A stretch of DNA of 64,000 nt, from contig OV050032.1 of assembly GCA_920105625.2 (NCBI GenBank), positions 106,066,542 through 106,130,541 of the forward strand, in the 5' to 3' direction. Made by a program: the position numbers and the translations under genes. Of this stretch, positions 1 through 13,346 are shown in pieces. The notes under the pieces were generated by a model, which saw only the letters and a list, made by a program, of their open reading frames with translations, was not told the origin of the DNA and did not search any database. The DNA comes from Clusia tigrina. Its lineage: Eukaryota; Arthropoda; Insecta; Diptera; Clusiidae. Position 1 is the stretch's first letter. Every line of letters starts with the position of its first letter.

Positions 1-365
1 GAGTACTTTATTGTTACAAAATTTCAATGTTTTATGACGCCCCAGTAAAAAGTTACAAGCATTTGAATGTTGCAAACTTTGATAGGTGTAGGACGTACCG
101 TGAAGAAGTTAGGGCCATTTGAAGTTTTATCAGTGTTTGATTTGGGACTCAAGGGTAGCATAGCTTTGAGCGATGGTTTAAATTGACAAGATTCTCGAGT
201 ACTTTATTGTTACAAAATTTAAAGGTTTTATGACGCTCCAGTAAAAAGTTACAAGCATTTGTATGTTGCAAACTTTGATAGAAGTATAGAAGTTAGGGCC
301 ATTTGAAGTTTTATCAGTGTTTGATTTGGGACTCAATGGTAGCATAGCTTTGAGCGATAGCTTAA

Positions 366-378
366 ATTGACAAACTTT
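366..378 (+). repeat. 82-bp deletion junction: marker of truncated monomers
   Basis: Here ATTGAC is followed directly by AAACTTTG. Monomer positions 1-82 are missing, leaving a 114-bp unit. Short CAA repeats at both ends of the missing segment are compatible with microhomology-mediated loss. The same junction occurs at about 1454, 3491, 3985, 5067, 8379 and 9461, sometimes as GACTAACTTTG. I saw it nowhere beyond 9.5 kb, so it tags the unit A lineage. In most of these places (at about 284, 1365, 3400, 3892, 4973, 8286 and 9368) the monomer just upstream also lacks 12 bp around GATAGAAGTATAG. Together the two lesions shift the minus-strand frame and create the spurious 93-codon frames. Confidence 0.85.
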
Positions 379-1734
379 GATAGGTGTAGGACGTACCGTA
401 TAGAAGTTAGAGCCATTTGAAGTTTTATCAGTGTTTGATTTGGGACTCAAGGGTAGCATAGCTTTGAGCGATAGCTTAAATTGTCAAGAGGCTCGGGTAC
501 TTCATTGTTACAAAATTTCAAGGTTTTATGACGCTCCAGTAAAAAGTTACAATCGTTTGTATGTTGCAAACTTTGATAGGTGTAGGACGTACCGTAAAGA
601 AGTTAGGGGCGTTTGAAGTTTTATCAGTGTTTGATTTGGGACTCTAGGGTAGCATAGCTTTGAGCGATGGCTTAAATTGACAAGAGACTCGGGTACTTCA
701 TTGATACAAAATTTCAAGGTTTTATGACGCTCCAGTAAAAAGTTACAAGCATTTATATGTTGCAAACTTTGATAGGTGTAGGACGTACCGTAAAGAAGTT
801 AGGGGCGTTTGAAGTTTTATCAGTGTTTGATTTGGGACTCTAGGGTAGCATAGCTTTGAGCGATGGCTTAAATTGACAAGAGGCTCGAGTACTTTATTGT
901 TACAAAATTTCAATGTTTTATGACGCTCCAGTAAAAAGTTACAAGCATTTGAATGTTGCAAACTTTGATAGGTGTAGGACGTACCGTAAAGAAGTTAGGG
1001 CCATTTGAAGTTTTATCAGTGTTTGACTTGGGACTCAAGGGTAGCATAGGTTTGAGCGATAGCTTAAATTGACAAGGGGCTCGAGTACTTTATTGTTACA
1101 AAATTTCAAGGTTTTATGACGCTCCAGTAAAAAGTTACAAGCATTTGTATGTTGCCAACTTTGATAGGTGTAGGACGTACCGTATAGTAGTTAGGGCCAT
1201 TTGAAGTTTTATCAGTGTTTGATTTGGGACTCAAGGGTAGCATAGCTTTGAGCGATGGTTTAAATTGACAAGATTCTCGAGTACTTTATTGTTACAAAAT
1301 TTAAAGGTTTTATGACGCTCCAGTAAAAAGTTACAAGCATTTGTATGTTGCAAACTTTGATAGAAGTATAGAAGTTAGGGCCATTTGAAGTTTTATCAGT
1401 GTTTGATTTGGGACTCAATGGTAGCATAGCTTTGCGCGATAGCTTAAATTGACTAACTTTGATAGGTGTAGGACGTACCGTATAGAAGTTAGAGCCATTT
1501 GAAGTTTTATCAGTGTTTGATTTGGGACTCAAGGGTAGCATAGCTTTGAGCGATAGCTTAAATTGACAAGAGGCTCGGGTACTTCATTGATACAAAATTT
1601 CAAGGTTTTATGACGCTCCAGTAAAAAGTTACAAGCATTTGTAAGTTGCAAATTTTGATAGGTGTAGGACGTACCGTATAGAAGTTAGGGCCATTTGAAG
1701 TTTTATCAGTGTTTGATTTGGGAATCTAGGGTAG

Positions 1735-1752
1735 CATAGCTTTGAATTGACA
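1735..1752 (+). repeat. 12-bp-deleted monomer variant (TTTGAATTGAC)
   Basis: The block GCGATAGCTTAA is absent, so CTTTGA joins ATTGAC and the unit is 184 bp. The same lesion, always with GGGAATCTAGGG just upstream, is at about 3104, 5358, 6718, 7489, 9752, 11112 and 12668. It occurs only in the first 13 kb. It explains the 772-, 1556- and 3124-bp spacings there, each of which is a multiple of 196 minus 12. Confidence 0.87.
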
Positions 1753-4700
1753 AGAGGCTCGGGTACTTCATTGTTACAAAATTTCAAGGTTTTATGACGC
1801 TCCAATAAAAAGTTACAAGCATTTGTATGTTGCAAACTTTGATAGGTGTAGGACGTACCGTAAAGAAGTTAGGGGCGTTTGAAGTTTTATCAGTGTTTGA
1901 TTTGGGACTCTAGGGTAGCATAGCTTTGAGCGATAACTTAAATTGACAAGATGCTCGAGTACTTTATTGTTACAAAATTTCAAGGTTTTATGACGCTCCA
2001 GTAAAAAGTTACAAGCATTTGAATGTTGCAAACTTTGATAGGTGTAGGACGTACCGTATAGAAGTTAGGGCCATTTGAAGTTTTATCAGTGTTTGATTTG
2101 GGACTCTAGGGTAGCATAGCTTTGAGCGATGGCTTAAATTGACAAGAGGCTCGAGTACTTTATTGTTACAAAATTTCAAGGTTTTATGACGCTCCAGTAA
2201 AAAGTTACAATCGTTTGTATGTTGCAAACTTTGATAGGTGTAGGACGTACCGTATAGAAGTTAGGGCCATTTGAAGTTTTATCAGTGTTTGATTTGGGAC
2301 TCTAGGGTAGCATAGTTTTGAGCGATAGCTTAAATTGACAAGAGGCTCGAGTACTTTATTGTTACAAAATTTCAATGTTTTATGACGCTCCAGTAAAAAG
2401 TTACAAGCATTTATATGTTGCAAACTTTGATAGGTGTAGGACGTACCGTATAGAAGTTAGAGCCATTTGAAGTTTTATCAGTGTTTGATTTGGGACTCTA
2501 GGGTAGCATAGCTTTGAGCGATGGCTTAAATTGACAAGAGGTTCGAGTACTTCATTGTTACAAAATTTCAAGGTTTTATGACGCTCCAGTAAAAAGTTAC
2601 AAGCATTTGTATGTTACAAACTTTGATAGGTGTAGGACGTACCGTATAGAAGTTAGGGGCGTTTGAAGTTTTATCAGTGTTTGTTTTGGGACTCAAGCGT
2701 AGCATAGGTTTGAGCGATAGCTTAAATTGACAAAAGGCTCGGGTACTTCATTGTTACAAAATTTCAAGGTCTTATGACGCTCCAGTAAAAAGTTACAAGC
2801 ATTTGTATGTTGCCAACTTTGATAGGTGTAGGACGTACAGTATATAAGTTAGGGGCGTTTGAAGTTTTATCAGTGTTTGATTTGGGACTCAAGGGTAGCA
2901 TAGCTTTGAGCGATGGCTTAAATTAACAAGAGGCTCGAGTACTTCATTGTTACAAATTTCGAGGTTTTATGACGCTCCAGTAAAAAGTTACAAGCATTTG
3001 TAAGTTGCAAATTTTTATAGGTGTAGGACGTACCGTATAGAAGTTAGGGCCATTTGAAGTTTTATCAGTGTTTGATTTGGGAATCTAGGGTAGCATAGCT
3101 TTGAATTGACAAGAGGCTCGGGTACTTCATTGTTACAAAATTTCAAGGTTTTATGACGCTCCAGTAAAAAGTTACAAGCATTTGTATGTTGCAAACTTTG
3201 ATAGGTGTAGGACGTACCGTAAAGAAGTTAGGGGCGTTTGAAGTTTTATCAGTGTTTGATTTGGGACTCTAGGGTAGCATAGCTTTGAGCGATAGCTTAA
3301 ATTTACAAAAGGCTCGGGTACTTCATTGTTACAAAATTTCACGGTTTTATGACGCTCCAGTAAAAAGTTACAAGCATTTGTATGTTGCAAACTTTGATAG
3401 AAGTATAGAAGTTAGGGCCATTTGAAGTTTTATCAGTGTTTGATTTGGGACTCAAGGGTAGCATAGCTTTGAGCGATAGCTTAAATTGACAAACTTTGAT
3501 AGGTGTAGGACGTACCGTATAGAAGTTAGAGCCATTTGAAGTTTTATCAGTGTTTGATTTGGGACTCAAGGGTAGCATAGCTTTGAGCGATAGCTTAAAT
3601 TGACAAGCGGCTCGAGTACTTTATTGTTACAAAATTTCAATGTTTTATGACGCCCCAGTAAAAAGTTACAAGCATTTGAATGTTGCAAACTTTGATAGGT
3701 GTAGGACGTACCGTGAAGAAGTTAGGGCCATTTGAAGTTTTATCAGTGTTTGATTTGGGACTCAAGGGTAGCATAGCTTTGAGCGATGGTTTAAATTGAC
3801 AAGATTCTCGAGTACTTTATTGTTACAAAATTTAAAGGTTTTATGACGCTCCAGTAAAAAGTTACAAGCATTTGTATGTTGCAAACTTTGATAGAAGTAT
3901 AGAAGTTAGGGCCATTTGAAGTTTTATCAGTGTTTGATTTGGGACTCAATGGTAGCATAGCTTTGAGCGATAGCTTAAATTGACTAACTTTGATAGGTGT
4001 AGGACGTACCGTATAGAAGTTAGAGCCATTTGAAGTTTTATCAGTGTTTGATTTGGGACTCAAGGGTAGCATAGCTTTGAGCGATAGCTTAAATTGTCAA
4101 GAGGCTCGGGTACTTCATTGTTACAAAATTTCAAGGTTTTATGACGCTCCAGTAAAAAGTTACAATCGTTTGTATGTTGCAAACTTTGATAGGTGTAGGA
4201 CGTACCGTAAAGAAGTTAGGGGCGTTTGAAGTTTTATCAGTGTTTGATTTGGGACTCTAGGGTAGCATAGCTTTGAGCGATGGCTTAAATTGACAAGAGA
4301 CTCGGGTACTTCATTGATACAAAATTTCAAGGTTTTATGACGCTCCAGTAAAAAGTTACAAGCATTTATATGTTGCAAACTTTGATAGGTGTAGGACGTA
4401 CCGTAAAGAAGTTAGGGGCGTTTGAAGTTTTATCAGTGTTTGATTTGGGACTCTAGGGTAGCATAGCTTTGAGCGATGGCTTAAATTGACAAGAGGCTCG
4501 AGTACTTTATTGTTACAAAATTTCAATGTTTTATGACGCTCCAGTAAAAAGTTACAAGCATTTGAATGTTGCAAACTTTGATAGGTGTAGGACGTACCGT
4601 AAAGAATTTAGGGCCATTTGAAGTTTTATCAGTGTTTGACTTGGGACTCAAGGGTAGCATAGGTTTGAGCGATAGCTTAAATTGACAAGATGCTCGAGTA

Positions 4701-6150
4701 CTTTATTGTTACAAAATTTCAAGGTTTTATGACGCTCCAGTAAAAAGTTACAAGCATTTGTATGTTGCCAACTTTGATAGGTGTAGGACGTACCGTATAG
4801 TAGTTAGGGCCATTTGAAGTTTTATCAGTGTTTGATTTGGGACTCGAGGGTAGCATAGCTTTGAGCGATGGTTTAAATTGACAAGATTCTCGAGTACTTT
4901 ATTGTTACAAAATTTAAAGGTTTTATGACGCTCCAGTAAAAAGTTACAAGCATTTGTATGTTGCAAACTTTGATAGAAGTATAGAAGTTAGGGCCATTTG
5001 AAGTTTTATCAGTGCTTGATTTGGGACTCAATGGTAGCATAGCTTTGCGCGATAGCTTAAATTGACTAACTTTGATAGGTGTAGGACGTACCGTATAGAA
5101 GTTAGAGCCATTTGAAGTTTTATCAGTGTTTGATTTGGGACTCAAGGGTAGCATAGCTTTGAGCGATAGCTTAAATTGACAAGAGGCTCGGGTACTTCAT
5201 TGATACAAAATTTCAAGGTTTTATGACGCTCCAGTAAAAAGTTACAAGCATTTGTAAGTTGCAAATTTTGATAGGTGTAGGACGTACCGTATAGAAGTTA
5301 GGGCCATTTGAAGTTTTATCAGTGTTTGATTTGGGAATCTAGGGTAGCATAGCTTTGAATTGCCAAGAGGCTCGGGTACTTCATTGTTACAAAATTTCAA
5401 GGTTTTATGACGCTCCAATAAAAAGTTACAAGCATTTGTATGTTGCAAACTTTGATAGGTGTAGGACGTACCGTAAAGAAGTTAGGGGCGTTTGAAGTTT
5501 TATCAGTGTTTGATTTGGGACTCTAGGGTAGCATAGCTTTGAGCGATAACTTAAATTGACAAGATGCTCGAGTACTTTATTGTTACAAAATTTCAAGGTT
5601 TTATGACGCTCCAGTAAAAAGTTACAAGCATTTGAATGTTGCAAACTTTGATAGGTGTAGGACGTACCGTATAGAAGTTAGGGCCATTTGAAGTTTTATC
5701 AGTGTTTGATTTGGGACTCTAGGGAAGCATAGCTTTGAGCGATGGCTTAAATTGACAAGAGGCTCGAGTACTTTATTGTTACAAAATTTCAAGGTTTTAT
5801 GACGCTCCAGTAAAAAGTTACAATCGTTTGTATGTTGCAAACTTTGATAGGTGTAGGACGTACCGTATAGAAGTTAGGGCCATTTGAAGTTTTATCAGTG
5901 TTTGATTTGGGACTCTAGGGTAGCATAGTTTTGAGCGATAGCTTAAATTGACAAGAGGCTCGAGTACTTTATTGTTACAAAATTTCAATGTTTTATGACG
6001 CTCCAGTAAAAAGTTACAAGCATTTATATGTTGCAAACTTTGATAGGTGTAGGACGTACCGTATAGAAGTTAGAGCCATTTGAAGTTTTATCAGTGTTTG
6101 ATTTGGGACTCTAGGGTAGCATAGCTTTGAGCGATGGCTTAAATTGACAA

Positions 6151-6922
6151 GAGGTTCGAGTACTTCATTGTTACAAAATTTCAAGGTTTTATGACGCTCC
6201 AGTAAAAAGTTACAAGCATTTGTATGTTACAAACTTTGATAGGTGTAGGACGTACCGTATAGAAGTTAGGGGCGTTTGAAGTTTTATCAGTGTTTGTTTT
6301 GGGACTCAAGCGTAGCATAGCTTTGAGCGATAGCTTAAATTGACAAAAGGCTCGGGTACTTCATTGTTACAAAATTTCAAGGTCTTATGACGCTCCAGTA
6401 AAAAGTTACAAGCATTTGTATGTTGCCAACTTTGATAGGTGTAGGACGTACAGTATATAAGTTAGGGGCGTTTGAAGTTTTATCAGTGTTTGATTTGGGA
6501 CTCAAGGGTAGCATAGCTTTGAGCGATGGCTTAAATTGACAAGAGGCTCGAGTACTTCATTGTTACAAAATTTCGAGGTTTTATGACGCTCCAGTAAAAA
6601 GTTACAAGCATTTGTAAGTTGCAAATTTTTATAGGTGTAGGACGTACCGTATAGAAGTTAGGGCCATTTGAAGTTTTATCAGTGTTTGATTTGGGAATCT
6701 AGGGTAGCATAGCTTTGAATTGACAAGAGGCTCGGGTACTTCATTGTTACAAAATTTCAAGGTTTTATGACGCTCCAGTAAAAAGTTACAAGCATTTGTA
6801 TGTTGCAAACTTTGATAGGTGTAGGACGTACCATATAGAAGTTAGGGCCATTTGAAGTTTTATCAGTGTTTGATTTGGGACTCAAGGGTAGCATAGCTTT
6901 GAGCGATGGCTTAAATTGACAA
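6151..6922 (+). repeat. Tetramer unit (772 bp), copy 1
   Basis: The unit starts at GAGGTTCGAG and the same string recurs at 6923. The length is four monomers minus the 12 bp missing from one of them (4 x 196 - 12 = 772). Private variants shared by both copies include GTTTGTTTTGGGAC and GTACAGTATATAAG. Copy 1 of the large unit (around 2538) has only one such tetramer, so the duplication arose after that copy split off, or was lost there. Confidence 0.82.
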
Positions 6923-7603
6923 GAGGTTCGAGTACTTCATTGTTACAAAATTTCAAGGTTTTATGACGCTCCAGTAAAAAGTTACAAGCATTTGTATGTT
7001 ACAAACTTTGATAGGTGTAGGACGTACCGTATAGAAGTTAGGGGCGTTTGAAGTTTTATCAGTGTTTGTTTTGGGACTCAAGCGTAGCATAGGTTTGAGC
7101 GATAGCTTAAATTGACAAAAGGCTCGGGTACTTCATTGTTACAAAATTTCAAGGTCTTATGACGCTCCAGTAAAAAGTTACAAGCATTTGTATGTTGCCA
7201 ACTTTGATAGGTGTAGGACGTACAGTATATAAGTTAGGGGCGTTTGAAGTTTTATCAGTGTTTGATTTGGGACTCAAGGGTAGCATAGCTTTGAGCGATG
7301 GCTTAAATTAACAAGAGGCTCGAGTACTTCATTGTTACAAATTTCGAGGTTTTATGACGCTCCAGTAAAAAGTTACAAGCATTTGTAAGTTGCAAATTTT
7401 TATAGGTGTAGGACGTACCGTATAGAAGTTAGGGCCATTTGAAGTTTTATCAGTGTTTGATTTGGGAATCTAGGGTAGCATAGCTTTGAATTGACAAGAG
7501 GCTCGGGTACTTCATTGTTACAAAATTTCAAGGTTTTATGACGCTCCAGTAAAAAGTTACAAGCATTTGTATGTTGCAAACTTTGATAGGTGTAGGACGT
7601 ACC
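6923..7603 (+). repeat. Tetramer unit (772 bp), copy 2, incomplete
   Basis: This is the direct repeat of 6151-6831 at an offset of 772. Similarity to the first tetramer ends near 7603, where the sequence rejoins the large-unit order found around 3218 in copy 1 of unit A. It shares GTACAGTATATAAG and the 12-bp-deleted monomer (junction about 7489). Confidence 0.8.
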
Positions 7604-8007
7604 GTAAAGAAGTTAGGGGCGTTTGAAGTTTTATCAGTGTTTGATTTGGGACTCTAGGGTAGCATAGCTTTGAGCGATAGCTTAAATTTACAAAAGGCTC
7701 GGGTACTTCATTGTTACAAAATTTCACGGTTTTATGACGCTCCAGTAAAAAGTTACAAGCATTTGTATGTTGCAAACTTTGATAGAAGTATAGAAGTTAG
7801 GGCCATTTGAAGTTTTATCAGTGTTTGATTTGGGACTCGAGGGTAGCATAGCTTTGAGCGATAGCTTAAACTAACAAGAAGCTCGAGTACTGATAGGTGT
7901 AGGACGTACCGTATAGAAGTTAGAGCCATTTGAAGTTTTATCAGTGTTTGATTTGGGACTCAAGGGTAGCATAGCTTTGAGCGATGGCTTAAATTGACAA
8001 GCGGCTC

Positions 8008-11000
8008 GAGTACTTTATTGTTACAAAATTTCAATGTTTTATGACGCCCCAGTAAAAAGTTACAAGCATTTGAATGTTGCAAACTTTGATAGGTGTAGGA
8101 CGTACCGTGAAGAAGTTAGGGCCATTTGAAGTTTTATCAGTGTTTGATTTGGGACTCAAGGGTAGCATAGCTTTGAGCGATGGTTTAAATTGACAAGATT
8201 CTCGAGTACTTTATTGTTACAAAATTTAAAGGTTTTATGACGCTCCAGTAAAAAGTTACAAGCATTTGTATGTTGCAAACTTTGATAGAAGTATAGAAGT
8301 TAGGGCCATTTGAAGTTTTATCAGTGTTTGATTTGGGACTCAATGGTAGCATAGCTTTGAGCGATAGCTTAAATTGACTAACTTTGATAGGTGTAGGACG
8401 TACCGTATAGAAGTTAGAGCCATTTGAAGTTTTATCAGTGTTTGATTTGGGACTCAAGGGTAGCATAGCTTTGAGCGATAGCTTAAATTGTCAAGAGGCT
8501 CGGGTACTTCATTGTTACAAAATTTCAAGGTTTTATGACGCTCCAGTAAAAAGTTACAATCGTTTGTATGTTGCAAACTTTGATAGGTGTAGGACGTACC
8601 GTAAAGAAGTTAGGGGCGTTTGAAGTTTTATCAGTGTTTGATTTGGGACTCTAGGGTAGCATAGCTTTGAGCGATGGCTTAAATTGACAAGAGACTCGGG
8701 TACTTCATTGATACAAAATTTCAAGGTTTTATGACGCTCCAGTAAAAAGTTACAAGCATTTATATGTTGCAAACTTTGATAGGTGTAGGACGTACCGTAA
8801 AGAAGTTAGGGGCGTTTGAAGTTTTATCAGTGTTTGATTTGGGACTCTAGGGTAGCATAGCTTTGAGCGATGGCTTAAATTGACAAGAGGCTCGAGTACT
8901 TTATTGTTACAAAATTTCAATGTTTTATGACGCTCCAGTAAAAAGTTACAAGCATTTGAATGTTGCAAACTTTGATAGGTGTAGGACGTACCGTAAAGAA
9001 TTTAGGGCCATTTGAAGTTTTATCAGTGTTTGACTTGGGACTCAAGGGTAGCATAGGTTTGAGCGATAGCTTAAATTGACAAGATGCTCGAGTACTTTAT
9101 TGTTACAAAATTTCAAGGTTTTATGACGCTCCAGTAAAAAGTTACAAGCATTTGTATGTTGCCAACTTTGATAGGTGTAGGACGTACCGTATAGTAGTTA
9201 GGGCCATTTGAAGTTTTATCAGTGTTTGATTTGGGACTCGAGGGTAGCATAGCTTTGAGCGATGGTTTAAATTGACAAGATTCTCGAGTACTTTATTGTT
9301 ACAAAATTTAAAGGTTTTATGACGCTCCAGTAAAAAGTTACAAGCATTTGTATGTTGCAAACTTTGATAGAAGTATAGAAGTTAGGGCCATTTGAAGTTT
9401 TATCAGTGCTTGATTTGGGACTCAATGGTAGCATAGCTTTGCGCGATAGCTTAAATTGACTAACTTTGATAGGTGTAGGACGTACCGTATAGAAGTTAGA
9501 GCCATTTGAAGTTTTATCAGTGTTTGATTTGGGACTCAAGGGTAGCATAGCTTTGAGCGATAGCTTAAATTGACAAGAGGCTCGGGTACTTCATTGATAC
9601 AAAATTTCAAGGTTTTATGACGCTCCAGTAAAAAGTTACAAGCATTTGTAAGTTGCAAATTTTGATAGGTGTAGGACGTACCGTATAGAAGTTAGGGCCA
9701 TTTGAAGTTTTATCAGTGTTTGATTTGGGAATCTAGGGTAGCATAGCTTTGAATTGCCAAGAGGCTCGGGTACTTCATTGTTACAAAATTTCAAGGTTTT
9801 ATGACGCTCCAATAAAAAGTTACAAGCATTTGTATGTTGCAAACTTTGATAGGTGTAGGACGTACCGTAAAGAAGTTAGGGGCGTTTGAAGTTTTATCAG
9901 TGTTTGATTTGGGACTCTAGGGTAGCATAGCTTTGAGCGATAACTTAAATTGACAAGATGCTCGAGTACTTTATTGTTACAAAATTTCAAGGTTTTATGA
10001 CGCTCCAGTAAAAAGTTACAAGCATTTGAATGTTGCCAACTTTGATAGGTGTAGGACGTACCGTATAGAAGTTAGGGCCATTTGAAGTTTTATCAGTGTT
10101 TGATTTGGGACTCTAGGGAAGCATAGCTTTGAGCGATGGCTTAAATTGACAAGAGGCTCGAGTACTTTATTGTTACAAAATTTCAAGGTTTTATGACGCT
10201 CCAGTAAAAAGTTACAATCGTTTGTATGTTGCAAACTTTGATAGGTGTAGGACGTACCGTATAGAAGTTAGGGCCATTTGAAGTTTTATCAGTGTTTGAT
10301 TTGGGACTCTAGGGTAGCATAGTTTTGAGCGATAGCTTAAATTGACAAGAGGCTCGAGTACTTTATTGTTACAAAATTTCAATGTTTTATGACGCTCCAG
10401 TAAAAAGTTACAAGCATTTATATGTTGCAAACTTTGATAGGTGTAGGACGTACCGTATAGAAGTTAGAGCCATTTGAAGTTTTATCAGTGTTTGATTTGG
10501 GACTCTAGGGTAGCATAGCTTTGAGCGATGGCTTAAATTGACAAGAGGTTCGAGTACTTCATTGTTACAAAATTTCAAGGTTTTATGACGCTCCAGTAAA
10601 AAGTTACAAGCATTTGTATGTTACAAACTTTGATAGGTGTAGGACGTACCGTATAGAAGTTAGGGGCGTTTGAAGTTTTATCAGTGTTTGTTTTGGGACT
10701 CAAGCGTAGCATAGCTTTGAGCGATAGCTTAAATTGACAAGAGGCTCGGGTACTTCATTGTTACAAAATTTCAAGGTCTTATGACGCTCCAGTAAAAAGT
10801 TACAAGCATTTGTATGTTGCCAACTTTGATAGGTGTAGGACGTACAGTATATAAGTTAGGGGCGTTTGAAGTTTTATCAGTGTTTGATTTGGGACTCAAG
10901 GGTAGCATAGCTTTGAGCGATGGCTTAAATTGACAAGAGGCTCGAGTACTTCATTGTTACAAAATTTCGAGGTTTTATGACGCTCCAGTAAAGAGTTACA

Positions 11001-11222
11001 AGCATTTGTAAGTTGCAAATTTTTATAGGTGTAGGACGTACCGTATAGAAGTTAGGGCCATTTGAAGTTTTATCAGTGTTTGATTTGGGAATCTAGGGTA
11101 GCATAGCTTTGAATTGACAAGAGGCTCGGGTACTTCATTGTTACAAAATTTCAAGGTTTTATGACGCTCCAGTAAAAAGTTACAAGCATTTGTATGTTGC
11201 AAACTTTGATAGGTGTAGGACG
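8008..11222 (+). repeat. Higher-order unit A, copy 3 (partial, ~3.2 kb)
   Basis: This copy is colinear with copy 2 at an offset of 4394, including its truncated monomers at about 8379, 9461 and 9752. Colinearity stops near 11223, where this array continues into CGTATAGAAGTTATGGCC while copy 2 has CATATAGAAGTTAGGGCC. It shares with copy 2, against copy 1, several private states such as GACTCGAGGG, CAGTGCTTGAT and TTGCCAAGAGG. Copies 2 and 3 are therefore the more recent pair. Confidence 0.85.
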
Positions 11223-12100
11223 TACCGTATAGAAGTTATGGCCATTTGAAGTTTTATCAGTGTTTGATTTGGGACTCTAGGGTAGCATAGTTTTGAGCGA
11301 TAGCTTAAATTGACAAGAGGCTCGAGTACTTTATTGTTACAAAATTTCAAGGTTTTATGACGCTCCAGTAAAAAGTTACAAGCATTTGAATGTTGCCAAC
11401 TTTGATAGGTGTAGGACGTATCGTATAGAAGTTAGGGGCGTTAGAAGTTTTATCAGTGTTTGATTTGGGACTCTAGGGTAGCATAGCTTTGAGCGATGGC
11501 TTAAATTGAGAAGAGGCTCGAGTACTTTATTGTTACAAAATTTCAAGGTTTTATGACGCTCCAGTAAAAACTTACAAGCATTTGTATGTTGCAAACTTTG
11601 ATAGGTGTAGGACGTACCGTAAAGAAGTTAGTGGCGTATGAAGTTTTATCAGTGTTTGATTTGGGACTCTAGGGTAGCATAGCTTTGAGCGATAGCTTAA
11701 ATTGACAAGAGGCTCGAGTACTTTATTGTTACAAAATTTCAAGGTTTTATGACGCTCCAGTAAAAAGTTACAAGCATTTGTATGTTGCAAACTTTGATAG
11801 GTGTAGGACGTACCGTATAGAAGTTAGGGCCATTTGAAGTTTTATCAGTGTTTGATTTGGGACTCTAGGGTAGCATAGTTTTGAGCGATAGCTTAAATTG
11901 ACAAGAGGCTCGAGTACTTTATTGTTACAAAATTTCAATGTTTTATGACGCTCCAGTAAAAAGTTACAAGCATTTATATGTTGCAAACTTTGATAGGTGT
12001 AGGACGTACCGTATAGAAGTTAGAGCCATTTGAAGTTTTATCAGTGTTTGATTTGGGACTCTAGGGTAGCATAGCTTTGAGCGATGGCTTAAATTGACAA
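10545..12100 (+). repeat. Octamer unit (1556 bp), copy 1
   Basis: The GAGGTTCGAG mark at 10545 recurs at 12101. The spacing of 1556 bp is eight monomers minus the 12 bp missing from the short monomer at about 11112. The first half matches the 772-bp tetramer of unit A. The second half contains monomers with GTTATGGCC, GAGAAGAGGC and GTTAGTGGCGTATG variants that recur at 14.3-15.0 kb. Confidence 0.8.
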
Positions 12101-12790
12101 GAGGTTCGAGTACTTCATTGTTACAAAATTTCAAGGTTTTATGACGCTCCAGTAAAAAGTTACAAGCATTTGTATGTTACAAACTTTGATAGGTGTAGGA
12201 CGTACCGTATAGAAGTTAGGGGCGTTTGAAGTTTTATCAGTGTTTGTTTTGGGACTCAAGCGTAGCATAGCTTTGAGCGATAGCTTAAATTGACAAAAGG
12301 CTCGGGTACTTCATTGTTACAAAATTTCAAGGTCTTATGACGCTCCAGTAAAAAGTTACAAGCATTTGTATGTTGCCAACTTTGATAGGTGTAGGACGTA
12401 CAGTATATAAGTTAGGGGCGTTTGAAGTTTTATCAGTGTTTGATTTGGGACTCAAGGGTAGCATAGCTTTGAGCGATGGCTTAAATTGACAAGAGGCTCG
12501 AGTACTTCATTGTTACAAAATTTCGAGGTTTTATGACGCTCCAGTAAAAAGTTACAAGCATTTGTAAGTTGCAAATTTTTATAGGTGTAGGACGTACCGT
12601 ATAGAAGTTAGGGCCATTTGAAGTTTTATCAGTGTTTGATTTGGGAATCTAGGGTAGCATAGCTTTGAATTGACAAGAGGCTCGGGTACTTCATTGTTAC
12701 AAAATTTCAAGGTTTTATGACGCTCCAGTAAAAAGTTACAAGCATTTGTATGTTGCAAACTTTGATAGGTGTAGGACGTACCATATAGAA
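12101..12790 (+). repeat. Octamer unit, copy 2 (partial, ~690 bp)
   Basis: This repeats the first part of 10545-12100, including the GTTTGTTTTGGGAC, GTACAGTATATAAG and 12-bp-deleted (about 12668) monomers. At 12781 it carries CCATATAGAAG, which matches 6831 rather than copy 1 of the octamer. This copy may therefore derive from the 6.1-6.9 kb block. After about 12800 the order changes. Confidence 0.75.
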
Positions 12791-13346
12791 GTTAGGGCCA
12801 TTTGAAGTTTTATCAGTGTTTGATTTGGGACTCTAGGGTAGCATAGCTTTGAGCGATAACTTACATTGACAAGATGCTCGAGTACTTTATTGTTACAAAA
12901 TTTCAAGGTTTTATGACGCTCCAGTAAAAAGTTACAAGCATTTGAATGTTGCCAACTTTGATAGGTGTAGGACGTACCGTATAGAAGTTGGGGCCATTTG
13001 AAGTTTTATCAGTGTTTGATTTGGGACTCTAGGGAAGCATAGCTTTGAGCGATGGCTTAAATTGACAAGAGGCTCGAGTACTTTATTGTTACAAAATTTC
13101 AAGGTTTTATGACGCTCCCGTAAAAAGTTACTAGCATTTGAATGTTGCAAACTTTGATAGGTGTAGGACGTACCGTATAGAAGTTAGGGCCATTTGAAGT
13201 TTTATCAGTGTTTGATTTGGGACTCTAGGGTAGCATAGCTTTGAGCGATAGCTTAAATTGACAAGATGCTCGATTACTTTATTGTTACAAAATTTCAAGG
13301 TTTTATGACGCTTCAGTAAAAAGATACAAGCATTTGTATGTTGCAA

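Larger units (their letters stand above)
1..3613 (+). repeat. Higher-order unit A, copy 1 (3613 bp)
   Basis: The sequence at position 1 restarts at 3614 with the same private variants, for example GACGCCCCAG in place of GACGCTCCAG and CCGTGAAGAAG in place of CCGTATAGAAG. Colinearity at an offset of 3613 holds through about 3100, so this is a higher-order repeat made of normal and truncated monomers. It carries 82-bp-deleted monomer junctions at about 372, 1454 and 3491, and 12-bp-deleted monomers at about 1744 and 3104. The left end may be cut by the window edge, so the full unit could be longer. Confidence 0.88.
3614..8007 (+). repeat. Higher-order unit A, copy 2 (4394 bp)
   Basis: This copy follows copy 1 monomer by monomer but is 781 bp longer. 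The difference is accounted for by one extra tetramer of 772 bp (a tandem duplication near 6151-7603) plus a 9-bp difference near 7870-7890, where copy 1 has an 82-bp deletion junction and this copy has a different junction ending in GAGTACTGATAGG. The next copy begins at 8008 with the same private GACGCCCCAG and CCGTGAAG variants. Confidence 0.88.

Noticed and set aside
431..616. A 61-codon plus-strand frame that recurs at 4044, 8438 and 63532
   Set aside because: It exists only where a monomer has TTGTCAAG, TTGCAAG-like or TTTACAAG in place of TTGACAAG, which removes a stop codon. The first three copies are identical because they lie in the same higher-order unit. Nothing suggests translation.
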